The notes below the pieces were generated by a model. The model saw nothing but the letters and a program-made list of their open reading frames with translations. It was not told the DNA's origin and ran no database searches. DNA of 64,000 nucleotides, taken from assembly GCF_011075055.1 (NCBI RefSeq), contig NC_058147.1, forward strand, positions 5,828,001 through 5,892,000. The letters are read 5' to 3'. Source of the DNA: Mangifera indica (taxonomy: Eukaryota; Streptophyta; Magnoliopsida; Sapindales; Anacardiaceae). Below, piece by piece: positions 43,290 to 55,366 of this stretch; positions within the stretch are counted from its first letter, which is position 1; every line of letters starts with the position of its first letter. Both the position numbers and the translations under genes were made by a program.

Positions 43290-44027
43290 GGCCAAACGAA
43301 AACGACTGTCCACCACCCAAATATCCTCTAATTTCATGGTTCTACCATTTAATTTAGAAAATTCTATTCACGCACCTATAGACGGTTAAAGTGACATTTC
43401 TCCCGTAGGGTTTAGTTTTCAAACTTTAGCACCATTGGTTGTGGTCTTTCCGTCTCAAAGTTTCCTCTACCTCTGGTAATCTCTTTTCTCTCAACTAGAT
43501 ACCTAATAGGTGTTGAATCAAGCTGGAAAGACGAAAAACTTCATCGGGAAGACGAAACTTGTCATCATCTTGTCTTAGTTTAAGAAGGCGATCGTCTTCC
43601 TAGAGGTCTTCTTATGGGAAGACGATCGTCTTCCCAGACAAAGATGAGATTTTCGTCTTCATCTCTCTAAGTTGATTTGACATCGATCAGACATTTAATT
43701 GAGAGAAAAGAGATCATCGAAAGAAAAGAAAGCTTCAAGAGAGAAAGGTCATCGACAATAGCGTCAGAGATGACACTAGAGTTTGAAAACTAAATCCTAA
43801 GGGGGGAATATTTTTTTAATTTTTAAATTTTGCCTATAGGAGAAATGAAGATTAAATTTTAGAGGAAAAAGAGATTAAATTTTAATTTATTTTTAATATT
43901 ATAGATAAAATAACGATTTTACCTACAAAACTAATAAACTCTCATAGATAGGTGTTTGCAATTTTCATAGTTAAGAGATAGAAAGTTGATATTAGAGATC
44001 CTATGGGTGGGACTAAGTCCTTTGGCC
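43290..44027. mobile_element. Mutator-like non-autonomous element, copy F
   Basis: Ends GGCCAAACG... and ...GGACTAAGTCCTTTGGCC. The flanks TTATTTATA (43281-43289) and TTATTTATG (44028-44036) are a 9-bp duplication with one mismatch. The interior contains the palindrome GGGAAGACGATCGTCTTCCC near 43617-43636, which is also in copy A. Confidence 0.8.
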
Positions 44028-44203
44028 TTATTTATGTTATGGAAATGTTGTTGGGGGAGTCAAGAGAGTTTGGGCCTTTTTATTATAAATGAATACTTAC
44101 CATTACCTAACTTTGAAATATACATAATTAGAAGCATCAAAACAAATTGACCCGAGACAGAACAGAATGATTCATTTCTTGTCAAAGTGCCAAATAAATG
44201 TAA

Positions 44204-44842
44204 GCCAAAGGACTTATTCCCATCCAAATATTACTTTCTTTTCCCATATTCTCACTTTTACTTAATGTTAAATTTTGCTATTATGATTAAAAGTAAAGAT
44301 TTCATTTAGTGAAAAATATTAAAAAAATAAAATTATATCTTTCTTACTTTAAAATTTTAATAATTTCTTCTTACCCAAGATTCAAAATATGACAAATTTG
44401 CTCTAAAGTTTTGAAAAATGAAAACGATTCATCACTTGCATTTGAAATAAAGATGAGTCTCAGACGTTTCATCTTAATCTCCAATAAAGGCGAGTTGAGA
44501 AGGAGGGAGAGAGACCGATAAGTTTATCGAAGAGAGAGGAAGAGAAACCATGGACAAAGATGATTAGAGATAACAAAATTCATCATCTCTGATGATAGTT
44601 TCAAAACTTTAGATGAAAATCGATTACTTTTCAAACCTCAAGTAAAGAGAATTGTTAGATTTTTTAATTGAAGAGAGAAAATATAATAAGTTTTTTTTAA
44701 ATATTTTTAACTAATAATATTTATACTCTTAATTTTAATAACAAAATTTAACATATTAATAAATATTTGAGTTTTTGAAAAATAGAGCATAAGAATTTAG
44801 AAAAATGAGTAATCTTTTGTGTGGGAAACAAGTCTTTTGGCC
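44204..44842. mobile_element. Mutator-like non-autonomous element, copy G
   Basis: Left end GCCAAAGGACTTATTCCCAT, right end GTGTGGGAAACAAGTCTTTTGGCC, in inverted orientation. The interior has AGATGAGTCTCAGACG and CAAAGATGATTAGAG-type sequence. Target duplication not clear. Confidence 0.7.
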
Positions 44843-45074
44843 AAAAAATATATGGTATAAATTGGCTTTTCCTATATAAATTTTGCCTTTTTCACCAGTC
44901 ACACCGACAACAAACACCAACAAAAGTTTTTAACTAATGCTTTAGGAATTGAGATTTCATGAAATTTGCTCCTTTAGCTTACCAGAGATAGAGAAAAAAT
45001 ATATACGTTGGATTTTACATTAATAAATTCGAGTTTGTTTATGTAAACATGAGCAGCAGGTTGACGATGACCAC

Positions 45075-46977
45075 CTAGTCTTCCTCTTCATCAGTGAGAA
45101 ATTTACCAGTTCCAGGATTCAAAGCAGCAAGGAAGAAGAAGACCACGTTGAACAACACAAGGGGCTCGATTTCATTAATGGGAATTCCAGTCTCAATGTT
45201 GAGTTGCGCTAGAGCTCCCTTCCCAGTTATGATTTCTCCAATCAAAGAGAATGCAATGCCCAACTGAGCCAATCTTCCCACAAACAGCTCATTTGCCTTT
45301 GTGAATCCGAACAAGGGACCTTGTTGCACATAATTGAAACAATTTCAGACTCGAAATAACTTCAGATATATATAATTAGGAGATTGAAAAATGTTGACAT
45401 TTATTTACCTCCTTCTTTAAGACCCAATGCCCCCCTGATGCCTTTCCCTGGAGCGATCACAGGCCCAGTTACAGGTTCATCGTCAACAAATTTACCACGG
45501 TCTCCCAAGGCTCCTATGGCCCCAAGCAGGGTGAAAAGGATGAAAAATAACAGGAGGGGTTCAGCTTCGTAGATGGGAATTCCAGTCTCTAGATTTAATT
45601 GAGCTAGAATTCCCTTTCCTGTTATTCCCTCACCCAACAAAGACGCCTACAATACAAGCACAAAAAATTTTAATATATATTGCCATTTCCGTTGATTGCC
45701 TTTATATTGTTCATAATAATATGACACTTAAAAAAAAAAAAATTATATATAAATTGACATGGACTAAACCCAGCCGAGTTAGCTTAGGTTTGAAAGGTAA
45801 CTTGGCTCAGTTTGACTTGGTTTAAATTTATTTAATTCAAATTTGAATTAAATTCGAGTTAAGAGGTTCGACTTATTTTTAAAATGAGCCGAACTCAAAC
45901 TAGAGAAAATTCAGCTCAATTTGGCTCGCTATTTGAGTATATAACTTGATTCGTTTCAAACTTAACTCATAATTTGATTCAAATTATATTAAGTAATTGT
46001 TAAACAGTATTGTTTTGTCGATATATCACGAATTCGAATAATAAATTTGAGTCATATATCTGAATCATGGATTTAAGCTATAAATTCTAGCTAAACTCGA
46101 ACTAAATTATTTTCATTTGAACTAAACTTGAACCATTATTAATATTGGCTAAACGAACTCGAACCAAGTCATTTTTCATTCAAATCAAATTCGAGATAAG
46201 AGGAATTCAAACTTGACTCAGTTTATATCCATCTTAAGTTTGCATTGTCATATCATTCATCTATCATTTTAATACATATTTATTAACTTTGAATTTTTTA
46301 TATTAATTCATGAAATAAAATTTGGAGATATCCCTTTATATAGAATTTTTATAAGTATAATATTTTATTTTTCTTGCAAGATCATACAACATTACAAGAT
46401 CTTAGGATATAAATATTTAGCAAATTAATCCATACTATATTACTCACTGATACTGTTTTTCTTTGTTTAAATTATAAATAATCTACTAAAATGGCAAACG
46501 AATGTTGTTTAAATGGTACTAATTTGCAGGAAAAAGAAGTAGATAAATAAGAGAAAATAGTATGTAATACTCACAGCGAATCCAATCATGGCAACTCGAC
46601 CTACAAAGAGCTCATTTTGCTTAGTGAAACCAATTCCTCCAGAGGTGCCAAATATCCCATCTTCAACCTGAGGCTTTGGCTTCGAAACAGCCTGTATATA
46701 CACAATCAAAATCACATCAAACCACAGAATTAACAACAAAAACAAGGAGAAAAATCAACAAAACGGTAACCTTCTTGGGAGGAGCCTTGGTTTTTGATTT
46801 GAATAGAGCAAACGCGGTAAATAGTTTAGAAGAAGCAGCAACAGAAGGGTTAAAAAGAAGATGAGAGAATTGTTTAGGTTTTAGTCTCTGAGTTTGGAAT
46901 GCGAGCAAAGGATCTTTCTTGAGGTTCCCTATACGGCCAGTGGAAACACCAGACATGAGCAACATAGTTTGAGCCAT
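45075..46977 (-). CDS. PSBS: Photosystem II 22 kDa protein PsbS, chloroplast precursor
   Basis: PsbS senses low thylakoid-lumen pH and triggers the energy-dependent part of non-photochemical quenching. Four exons (46977-46771, 46691-46575, 45646-45409, 45319-45075) give 268 residues; Arabidopsis has 265. An N-terminal Ser/Lys-rich transit peptide is followed by two internally homologous halves, each with GFTKQNELFVGR or GFTKANELFVGR then ITGKG and ETGIPI. Four membrane helices are expected. The pH-sensing glutamates lie in the matching motifs IYEAEP and INEIEP, one per half, and both are present. The protein ends TDEEED. Frame is open throughout and splice sites are consensus. The 928-bp second intron holds repeat-derived sequence. 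Confidence 0.97.
45740..46240. repeat. Repeat-derived sequence in PsbS intron 2
   Basis: Dense imperfect repeats of TTCGAATTAAA/ACTCGAACTAAA type, with ends near ATGGACTAAACCCAGC and GTTTATATCCATCT in inverted orientation, suggest an old MITE. A similar composition occurs at 50795-51095. Confidence 0.35.
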
Positions 46978-47110
46978 AGCTGTTTGATTTCTAAAACTTG
47001 ACTTTTACTGTGTAGCTAGGCCTTTATTAAGCAGATAGAAATGTGTGCATGAAATTAAAGAACAAGCGTGGATACGATATTATGGGCATATAGAGCGGCC
47101 ACGTCTCTCT
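46978..47110 (-). promoter_or_regulatory. PsbS proximal promoter
   Basis: Reading on the minus strand, a GACGTGGC word (plus strand 47098-47105, an ACGT-core, G-box-like site) lies about 125 bp upstream of the ATG, and a TTAATAAAGG stretch near 47020-47030 could serve as TATA element. Assignment is by motif only. Confidence 0.35.
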
Positions 47111-48646
47111 CTACTTTGTGAAGCTCAAGATAATGTTATCAGCTTAATTAAAGTTCTACATATGATCCATGTTTAAGCAAGGAATCTTACTGTCTAAAAA
47201 CCTAATTTCTCTTTGAGCTAAGATTATCCCGGTACTTCGAATAGTTTAAATGTCAAAAAAATTGATTCTAATAAGAGTCCAAATTTAGTGATATTTGAAG
47301 AAAAAATTTTTGTCTAAGATTATATTTACATGGTTTAGCCATTTTAATTTCAAAAAAATAATCTATTTTAAATAAAACTTTTTCCTTACCAAAATAATTT
47401 ATTCCCGGACTACTCCAATGAATAAAGGTTAAGAGGTCATTGTTGAGAAGTGAAGCTGTGGTGAAGGAGCAATGACACATGTCAGATGGAAAAATGTGAA
47501 CATCAATTCCATCGAATGAGGATAGCCTCCCCTTAGTCATCGATATTTAACTTCTGAATGATGAGATGCTTGTAATTTATGGATGATATTATAGGTATTT
47601 ATTTTTAATATATAAATAAATAAATATTTATATATATTATTATAAGATTAAATATTAATTTATTTTTAATTTAAAATTATTTAGTTAAATAATAATATAT
47701 ATCAAATATGCATATATTTATATTTTTAAAATAATAATATATAATTTTATTATTTAATTTATTACTAAAATAGTATACAAGTTGGCGATAAGGCTATCTA
47801 AGTTGACAAGTTATAATTCGACACCTCAACCTCAGCTAGGAGCTTCCAAATGGGATAATATCAATTTCATCCCTCATATATGCTTGAATTTTTTTCTCTT
47901 GTGAGCTTTTTAAAAACGTTTTGGTTGTGAAAAGCAGACTAAAATTGTCGGCCAAACATTGGGGACGCCACTGACAATTTCCATCATGGAAATTGAACAG
48001 TTTGGTCCGGTGCATAGGCTTGTGAGTCAGTCACTTGGATCAGCCTAAGCCCACTCTTATTTTTGCCCAACAACAGGGCCCCTTTCGTTTTGAGACAAAA
48101 CAAAAAAAAGCAAATATGAAGATCATAAAAAGTAATATTATATATTCAAATAAATTTTATTAATTTACTTAAAAAATTTGACATAATATTATATTATTAA
48201 GTGATTTTGAAGGTAAAAAATAAATAATCACATCATCTAATCAAGTGTTATTATATCAGTTTATATAAATATTATTTATACATATAATTTTATTCTACGA
48301 TAAAAGGTAAGAAAATTTATAAAAATGTTTAAAATTTATTTTTTATACATAAAATTGATTGTCAATTCTTAAAATTAACATAATTCATATAATTTTAATA
48401 TTTATAATTCCCAACCCAAATAAGAATCATCTACAATTAAATTTATGGTAACCCAAATCAATATGCTGAAGAAAAACCTAACAAATTTTTAAGGTGTAAA
48501 TTGCAAAAAAAAAAAAAAGTTACATGATAAGTCTCAAGGAGAGGGCCAAACTATCCAACATTTGGTATCAATAATGGATAAATGTTTAAAGGGTAGAGAA
48601 CCTTCACACTTGACTCTCTCATGACAAGGCCTGTGGGTCACCTCCA
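47111..48646. other. Intergenic with AT-rich MITE-like copy
   Basis: About 47575-47775 matches the AT-rich unit at 12190-12330 and 19255-19575 (core GATTAAATATTAATTTATTTTT). The rest shows no gene. Confidence 0.4.
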
Positions 48647-49085
48647 TTCATAAAATCCTTCATCTTTTTTTTTTTTTTCTTTTAAATTTTGTGATGATAA
48701 CAAAAAAAAATTAAAGTAGAAAATTTAAAAATATTTGTTAAAGTGCTTAAGAGTAAAGTATTGTCTTTTATGGATATATTTCCAGAAAATTCTGACATTT
48801 TTCCATTTAAGGTTTGACCTTAAAATACTTTTACATATCATATCTACACGTTTTAAATATGATACCTTCATTCATAAAATCCTTCATCTTTTTTTTTTTC
48901 GTTTAAATTTTGTGATGATAACAAAAAAAAATTTAAAGTAGAAAATTTAAAAATATTTGTTAAAGTGCTTAAGAGTAAAGTATTGTCTTTTATGGATATA
49001 TTTCTAGGAAATTCTGACATTTTTCCATTTAAGGTTTGACTTTAAAATACTTTTACATATCATATCTATACGTTTTAAATATGAT
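48647..49085. repeat. Tandem duplication, 224-bp unit
   Basis: The block starting TTCATAAAATCCTTCATC at 48647 repeats at 48871. Identity is high through AAATATGATA; only the poly-T length and a few bases differ. Confidence 0.92.
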
Positions 49086-49727
49086 ATTTTACTTTACAAA
49101 AAGCCTAAAAACTTGTTAATCCATCTCTATTATTCATTGAAAACTCAATATTATTCACTACAACTATTAAACTCACTGTAGCCACAATTTTATCATTGTC
49201 ATGATTGTGTCTAGTCTCTTAGTATTGAGCCACTCTTTGTAAACTGTGATTTGTTGACTTGTACACAATCTAGTTTTGTCAATACTTTGTATATTTTATT
49301 TTTTTTCATTGACTTATCATTTCTGAAAGTTGATGAAGAAGTAGATCAACTCACATGTAAAGTTTGGACACAATTGTGGCTTGGGTGTGTAGGATGGGTT
49401 GTCAGAGATTGAGAGGTGGTGGGTGACAAATGGGAACAATGAAAGAAAGAGATGAGAGTTTAAAAAAAAAAAAAAAGAAATAAGGAGGTTATTATGTGGT
49501 TTACTTATTTAAAGGGCTTTTAAATTTTTGTCTGAAATTATATAATAATTTTGAAAAATAAAATAATTAAGATAAAAGGGTAAATTTCACTCTTTGGCAT
49601 TGTTAAATTTTGGAAACACATATATCATTTATGTGTATCCAAGTTTGGATCAAACCATCAATGAGAAAATGTAACTTAACTCTTTAAATTTAAGTAGGAT
49701 AAGGCTGTGCTCGCCCCTTTATAGCAA
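49086..49727. other. Intergenic
   Basis: AT-rich, one A run near 49460. Nothing recognisable. Confidence 0.4.
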
Positions 49728-50326
49728 GGCCAAAAGACTTACTCTCACCCAAAGTTTAATAAATTGTCAAATTTTCATCCGCAACTCTTTAAAAATCTTA
49801 AGGTCTTCTTGTTAGCCAACTTTGGTTAAATTTTGCTTTTAGTTAGTATAAAGAGTAAAAATATTATTTAATAATTTTATTTAAAAATTTAAAAATTATC
49901 TCCTTATGTCCCTCCCCCAAAATGCTTTTTTTTTTTTCTAATGATTTTTTTTTTTTTTACGATTCATTCTAATACGTTGTCAATTCTATCATCGATATTC
50001 TCTCTCTATCCGACGGTTTTCTAGCATGCAAATACTATTAAAATTGGTTGATAATAACATTAATTCTAAAATATAAAAATCTTAGATGGGAGAAAAATAA
50101 CTTTTTAAAATCAAAATAAAAGAAATTATCAATTTTTATATCTAAGATAAAAAAAATAGGATAAATTTTTATATTTTAAATAATTTTATTAACTAATAAT
50201 TTTATCTTTTATATTAATAATAAAATTTAACAAAAATTAAATAATAAATAAATTTTTAAATTTTCAAGAAATCATAAATAAGAGTGATAGTACAGTAAAC
50301 CTGAGGTGGAAATAAGATTTTTGGCC
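49728..50326. mobile_element. Mutator-like non-autonomous element, copy H
   Basis: Left end GGCCAAAAGACTTACTCTCA, right end GGTGGAAATAAGATTTTTGGCC. Flanks TTATAGCAA and TAATAGCCA are a possible 9-bp duplication with two mismatches. The GC-rich interior seen in copies A, B and F is absent, so it is a short derivative. Confidence 0.7.
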
Positions 50327-52940
50327 TAATAGCCACCGAAAAAAAAAAAAAAAGGGAAAACAATATTAATGCAGCAGTGAGGCAAAGGTGAGGCAAAGGT
50401 CGCCTCCCTCGACCTAATCAATGGCAACAGAAGAAGTGAAATCCATCACACTTTTGACTTTTTGGTCTCCAGGTCCAGCTGATTGAATTTGATTGCCCAT
50501 CTATCAATCAAAATGCTGCATTCAAATCCAATAATTGTTGTGACATTCTGAAATATGTCACCACCACCGCCGCCGCCGCCCCAGTGTCAAATTATTGAAG
50601 CCTCTGAATAATTTCCGTGAGTCAATCAAGGAATTTTTTTTTCTTTAAAAGATTATTGGGTAACATTTACACCAATCAAATTATCCCAAATTATCTCTTT
50701 AGCATCAGGGCCAGGGTTCATGCACGTATTTGTAAATATTGATCCATTTATGGTTTCTCCTTCTACAAGAGACTCGTAACCTTTATGATGTGATTTTGAA
50801 TTGAATCTGATCTAAACATATCAAGCTAGCTGGCCAGCTAGGACTAGATTTTATTTGAGTTGTCTGAGCTCATATCAAATAAATCGAATTCAAATTAATG
50901 ATTAAATTTATTTTTATAAAATAAATTAAATTTGAATTAATTTAAATATTTAAGTTTGAATTGAATATAAAATCAAATTATTTCTAAATTAAGTTTAAAC
51001 TCTAATATTTTTGTGTCGAACTAAATCCTTTAAATTTAAACTGATATTGAAATAGGTCTTAATCGAGTTTGACCCAGATCAAATTCAATCCACTACAAAC
51101 TAATATTTAAGTAGGTTTCCTCAATGTTTGGGTGCGAGCAATTGATTTATCATATTCCAAGAAGAATTTGACTGTTTTTTTCTTTTCTAACATTCATGAG
51201 AGATAATTCTTATAATTAACAATTGCTATATAAAGGTATAACCTAACATATGTTTCTCTAATAAACCTTAGGTGAAACAAATTCAATTGCTTTTAGAGTC
51301 CCTTAAATTGTGAATTTAATCAAAGAAATATTTGACTGTGTATAGTTTTAATTTACATTTTTCCATCAAAAATGTAATTCTATTAACGAAGAAGAATCTT
51401 AATATAGTATCAGAAAGTTAAATTACTATATTATCTTTAGCCATTGCACTTTTTCAATATTATCGTATTACCTCAAGTTAACAACATTTTAAAATATATT
51501 TTTATATATTAAATTTATATCAATATTATTTTCGATCTCTTTTCACTGTCATTATTTTATTCCGAAGTGACTTGTGATAGTCCAACCAATAGTTAAAAAA
51601 AGTTTGGTCGACCTTTACCTTCACTATTGTTGTCACTAAGTCCCTCATTTTATCTCAACAAGTCACCATACACTTTCAACCTTACAAACTATCATATCTC
51701 TCATGCTCACCATATTTCACCTCTCTGTCACATGCAATTGGGCCCAACGCATCCCTTCATTGTCTCAATCAATGGCCTCCACTACCTTGTTCAACCATTG
51801 TTGTGACCTCTTTTGCACACATATTTGGTTTTTTTGTTTGGTCTCAATCGGAGCCAACATTCTCAGTGTTGAAATTTATTCTTGTGATGATTGAGATTTG
51901 TTTTGGTGATTGAAAAAAAGATAAGGATTATCAGTAGTTGAGATGGCTGTAGCAATGACAATAGTGAGAAAGTGGTGGTTATGATTATCATACTTGAACC
52001 GTATAGACTAAATTACATGTTTATAAACATATAAAAAAAAAAAAATTAACTACCATACTTAATTTAATTTAACCCAGTATCAAAGAATGAGACTCATGAA
52101 TTATTATAATTTGGATGTATAGGTCCCTCTACTATATTTTAAAACAATGGCAGCTCAATTAAACCTGGGAGAGACAAAATTTGTATATGGGTCCAGCTAC
52201 AACCCACTATTTCACCATAGTTAAACTTCTCGTCCCTTCGTTCGTCTCTTGCTTTGTAACTTCTTTTGGTGATATCATTACAACCAATGCATTTTAATTT
52301 GGGTCCAAATTATAGAATATAACTTAAATATGTCTCTTTTTTTTTTCTTTTTCCGTTATTTGAGAATCCCACCTGTATTAGTTGGATAAATAAATATGTG
52401 ATATAGTAATTAGACTCGTAACTATTATAATAAATTAGAATTTTATAAATATGACAGAAATTTAAACTTAAATCTTATCTTTTAAGTAAAATAATATGGT
52501 TTTTTTAGATTTAAACATTCAAAAAAAAAAAAGGGCAAAGAATCAACCATTGTCAATAATAATAGTAATAATAATATACTTATAAATACCTTATACAAAG
52601 TTGTCCATATGAATTAATGTGACACTACTCTTGCATTACTCTATCATCAGTTATCATTTAATGGGTATTTATTAAATTATTTTTTATATTAAATTTTCAG
52701 TTATAATTTGAAATATTATTTTACAAAAGATTTTTTTAAAATATAAATTATATAATATTATTCATAATAATAACAGGTTTTTTTTTTGGGTCAAACAAAA
52801 TATAGGAAACTAAGGGGAGATATGATTTATTGATGGGCCCGCAAAACAAATAAAGTTTATGGGCCTCCCACATGACCAATGGCTTATATTACACCAGGCC
52901 TCCACCAACTTTTGCTGTTCTCCACGTGACTTAAAGGGAT
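50327..52940. other. Intergenic desert
   Basis: 2.6 kb without a gene that I recognise. Contains a CCACCACCGCCGCC microsatellite at 50560-50580 and a possible degenerate element at 50795-51095 with ends GAATTGAATCTGATCT and AGATCAAATTCAATCC in inverted orientation. Confidence 0.45.
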
Positions 52941-53913
52941 AACGATGAGAGATGACTCGTTAAATAGAAGAAAGAGGAAGGGGAAGTCGTCAAATACAGA
53001 ATGGTTGCGGAGGGGGGAGAAGAAAAACTTAGGTGTAGGAGGGAAATAATCACTTTTTTAAATTGAAAATGTTTAACTGAAGTGAAGATGTTAGTTTTCA
53101 AAATTTGAGAAGAAGAGAAATAAGATACAATTATATTTATATATATATATATATATTACTATTAAAATAACAGTTTTATCTGTATATCTAATTGAAAGAA
53201 TTAGATGATGCATGAATGTTTAAAGTTTTGAAACTTTGTGAATAGGAGTTTGAAATTATGCAGTACCTTAGGTGGAAATAAGTAGGGATGGCAACAGAGA
53301 GGGGCGAGGAGGGGATCTCAATCCCCGTCCCCGTAGGGGATATCAATCCCTGTCCTCGACCCGTCCCCGTTACGAGGATAAAAATGATTCCCCATCTCCT
53401 TCCCGCAAAAGAAAATCCTCTTCTCATTCCCTCCCCGTCCCTGTGGGGAAAAATCCCCTCCCCGTACCTGCAAAAAAAATATATTCTTTTTATCTTGTAA
53501 ATACAATATAAATATATTAAATAACAAAATTAAGAAAAATTAAAATTAATCTACTATTTTAAATATCATAAATATAATCTATTAACTTCTTTAATGTGCA
53601 CAATAAAAACTTAAATAAATTTGAAAAACATAAATAATTTAAAACTATAAAAATGTATTAATATTTTAAATAAATATATTAATATAAAGAGACGGGGATA
53701 GGGGCGGGGAGGGGAAGGGTCGGGGCGGGGAGGGGACACATGTATCCCCATCCCCGACCCGTTCCTGATTGCAGAGATTTTTTTCATCTCCATCGCTATC
53801 CCTGTCCCCTTCCCCGTTTCTATCAAGGAATCTCTTCCCCGTTAGGGTCGGGGAGGGTCAGGGCTCTTAAAATCGGACCCAAATTATCATCCCTAGAAAT
53901 AAGACTTTTGGCC
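52941..53913. mobile_element. Mutator-like element, copy I, split by an hAT insertion
   Basis: Removing the hAT at 53283-53895 and one target copy restores the terminus GGTGGAAATAAGACTTTTGGCC, the family right end. The region 52950-53270 has family-like interior sequence (AGGAGGGAAATAATCACTTT). A left end was not found, so the start is approximate. Confidence 0.55.
53283..53895. mobile_element. hAT-like non-autonomous element nested in copy I
   Basis: A 613-bp element with TAGGGATG...CATCCCTA ends and a perfect 8-bp duplication GAAATAAG (53275-53282, 53896-53903). Subterminal regions are packed with CCCCGTCCCCG and CGGGGAGGGG words in opposite orientation, leaving an AT-rich centre (53480-53690). 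No transposase. Confidence 0.88.
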
Positions 53914-55366
53914 TATAAATTATCAAGGAATAAGCGCCCTGCCAATTGGCAAAATTTATAAGTTCACTTTTTATATTCAGTTTGTTCATAATAATAGTAA
54001 TAATCTTTTTAAGAAGAATAAAAAACCAGAACTGGTTTTGATTTATAGGGCCAGGAACCATCCAATGCCTTGTAGCCTATGGATGAAATGAAATCATTGG
54101 CACAGTACCAATGAACATCATAAAATCTAACAACCAAACAGGTCCTTAACCTTATCAATCCACAGAAACAACAGTTAAGAAAAAAAAAAGACACAGACAA
54201 CTCAAAACTCAAGAGAGAGAGAGATTTTGTCCGAAAATTCTAAATTTTTATTAATCAATACCAGAAATGGTGGCACGGTAATTGGTAATCCCCATGCATG
54301 GGCGGGAATAGGAGCAAGTCAATTTCAAAATACTGGAAAAAAAAAGGAAATATGATAAAGTAATTATTAATATTAAGGCAACGAAAAGCTGAAAAGATGT
54401 TTTTCAAAGCTCATTCTCTTTGGGTTTACAGCTTCGCATCCAACAGTGTCACATGCTGTTCCCTTTTTTAATTTTTTTGAAACTACAGAAGCATTAACAA
54501 AAGTATAGAATAATGCAAGAAATAGAAACCCGCATTATCTGATTCATTATACATCAACTGACATTCCCCAGATATTTGCAGAGTTTTTATATTCTTGTTA
54601 TTTATTAAAATTTTGAATCTGAAACATCTTTTGTTTACATTATTTCTGCTTCCCACTCATCTCTCCAGTCAAAGGTATTTGATCTGTGTCTTTAAGAGTC
54701 CCGTATCTTCTGTTTTGTTTTGTTTTTTTTTTTTACATTTTATGGTGATGTTTAGAAAGTTTTGAGCTTTATGGCTTTGATGGGTCACCCATATCTGGGA
54801 TTCTCATATTAATAAGTTGCTACTGTTTCATAGACTTCGATTTATTGTTTTGAAAAGTTGAATTCGTGTTTTTGTGAAATGGGTAGTTCTCATCTTGTGA
54901 TTCTAGTAAGGGGTATCTTGTGATTTCACAGCTAAATGTTGTTTCAGGTAGATTTGTTGTGTTTTTTAGCTTGAGATTCCTTGTTTTGCCTTAAATGCGC
55001 GTGCTGTTGATTTGTTTTTGTCCTTTCTTCTTTTTTTAATTGCTATTTTTAGCAGTGAAAAGGACTATCTGTTGTTGTTGAGTAGGTTAGCTAATGTTTT
55101 AGATTTGAAGCAAAGCTGAGAAAATGATAAGCCAAGTCATCTTTTTGTTTAATGTTTGAGATTGTTGAAGAGGTTCTATGTTCTTCTTTATATAAGTGAA
55201 AAGGCTTACATGGCTTAACAAACAATGAAAAAAATGTTTCTTCACCTTTTCTTGCAGCTTACAAGTTAATTTCAAACGGGTTACGGGTGGAGTAATGCTT
55301 TGCAGATTCTTTCGCAGATGAACAATCTTTGATGTGCTAATTTTGGTTCGACTGCCAGACATTGCA
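53914..55366. other. Upstream region and leader of the FPP gene
   Basis: Includes a GAGAGAGAGAGA stretch at 54212-54224 and T-rich sequence from 54600 on, compatible with a 5' UTR with intron. No coding exon recognised before 55367. Confidence 0.4.

Noticed and set aside
48647..49085. CRISPR-like or LTR pair interpretation of the direct repeat
   Set aside because: Only two adjacent copies with no spacer or internal region, and no TG...CA ends; a simple tandem duplication explains it.
53188..53527. Pro/Arg/Gly-rich open frames on both strands
   Set aside because: They are products of CCCCGTCCCC repeats in the hAT element.
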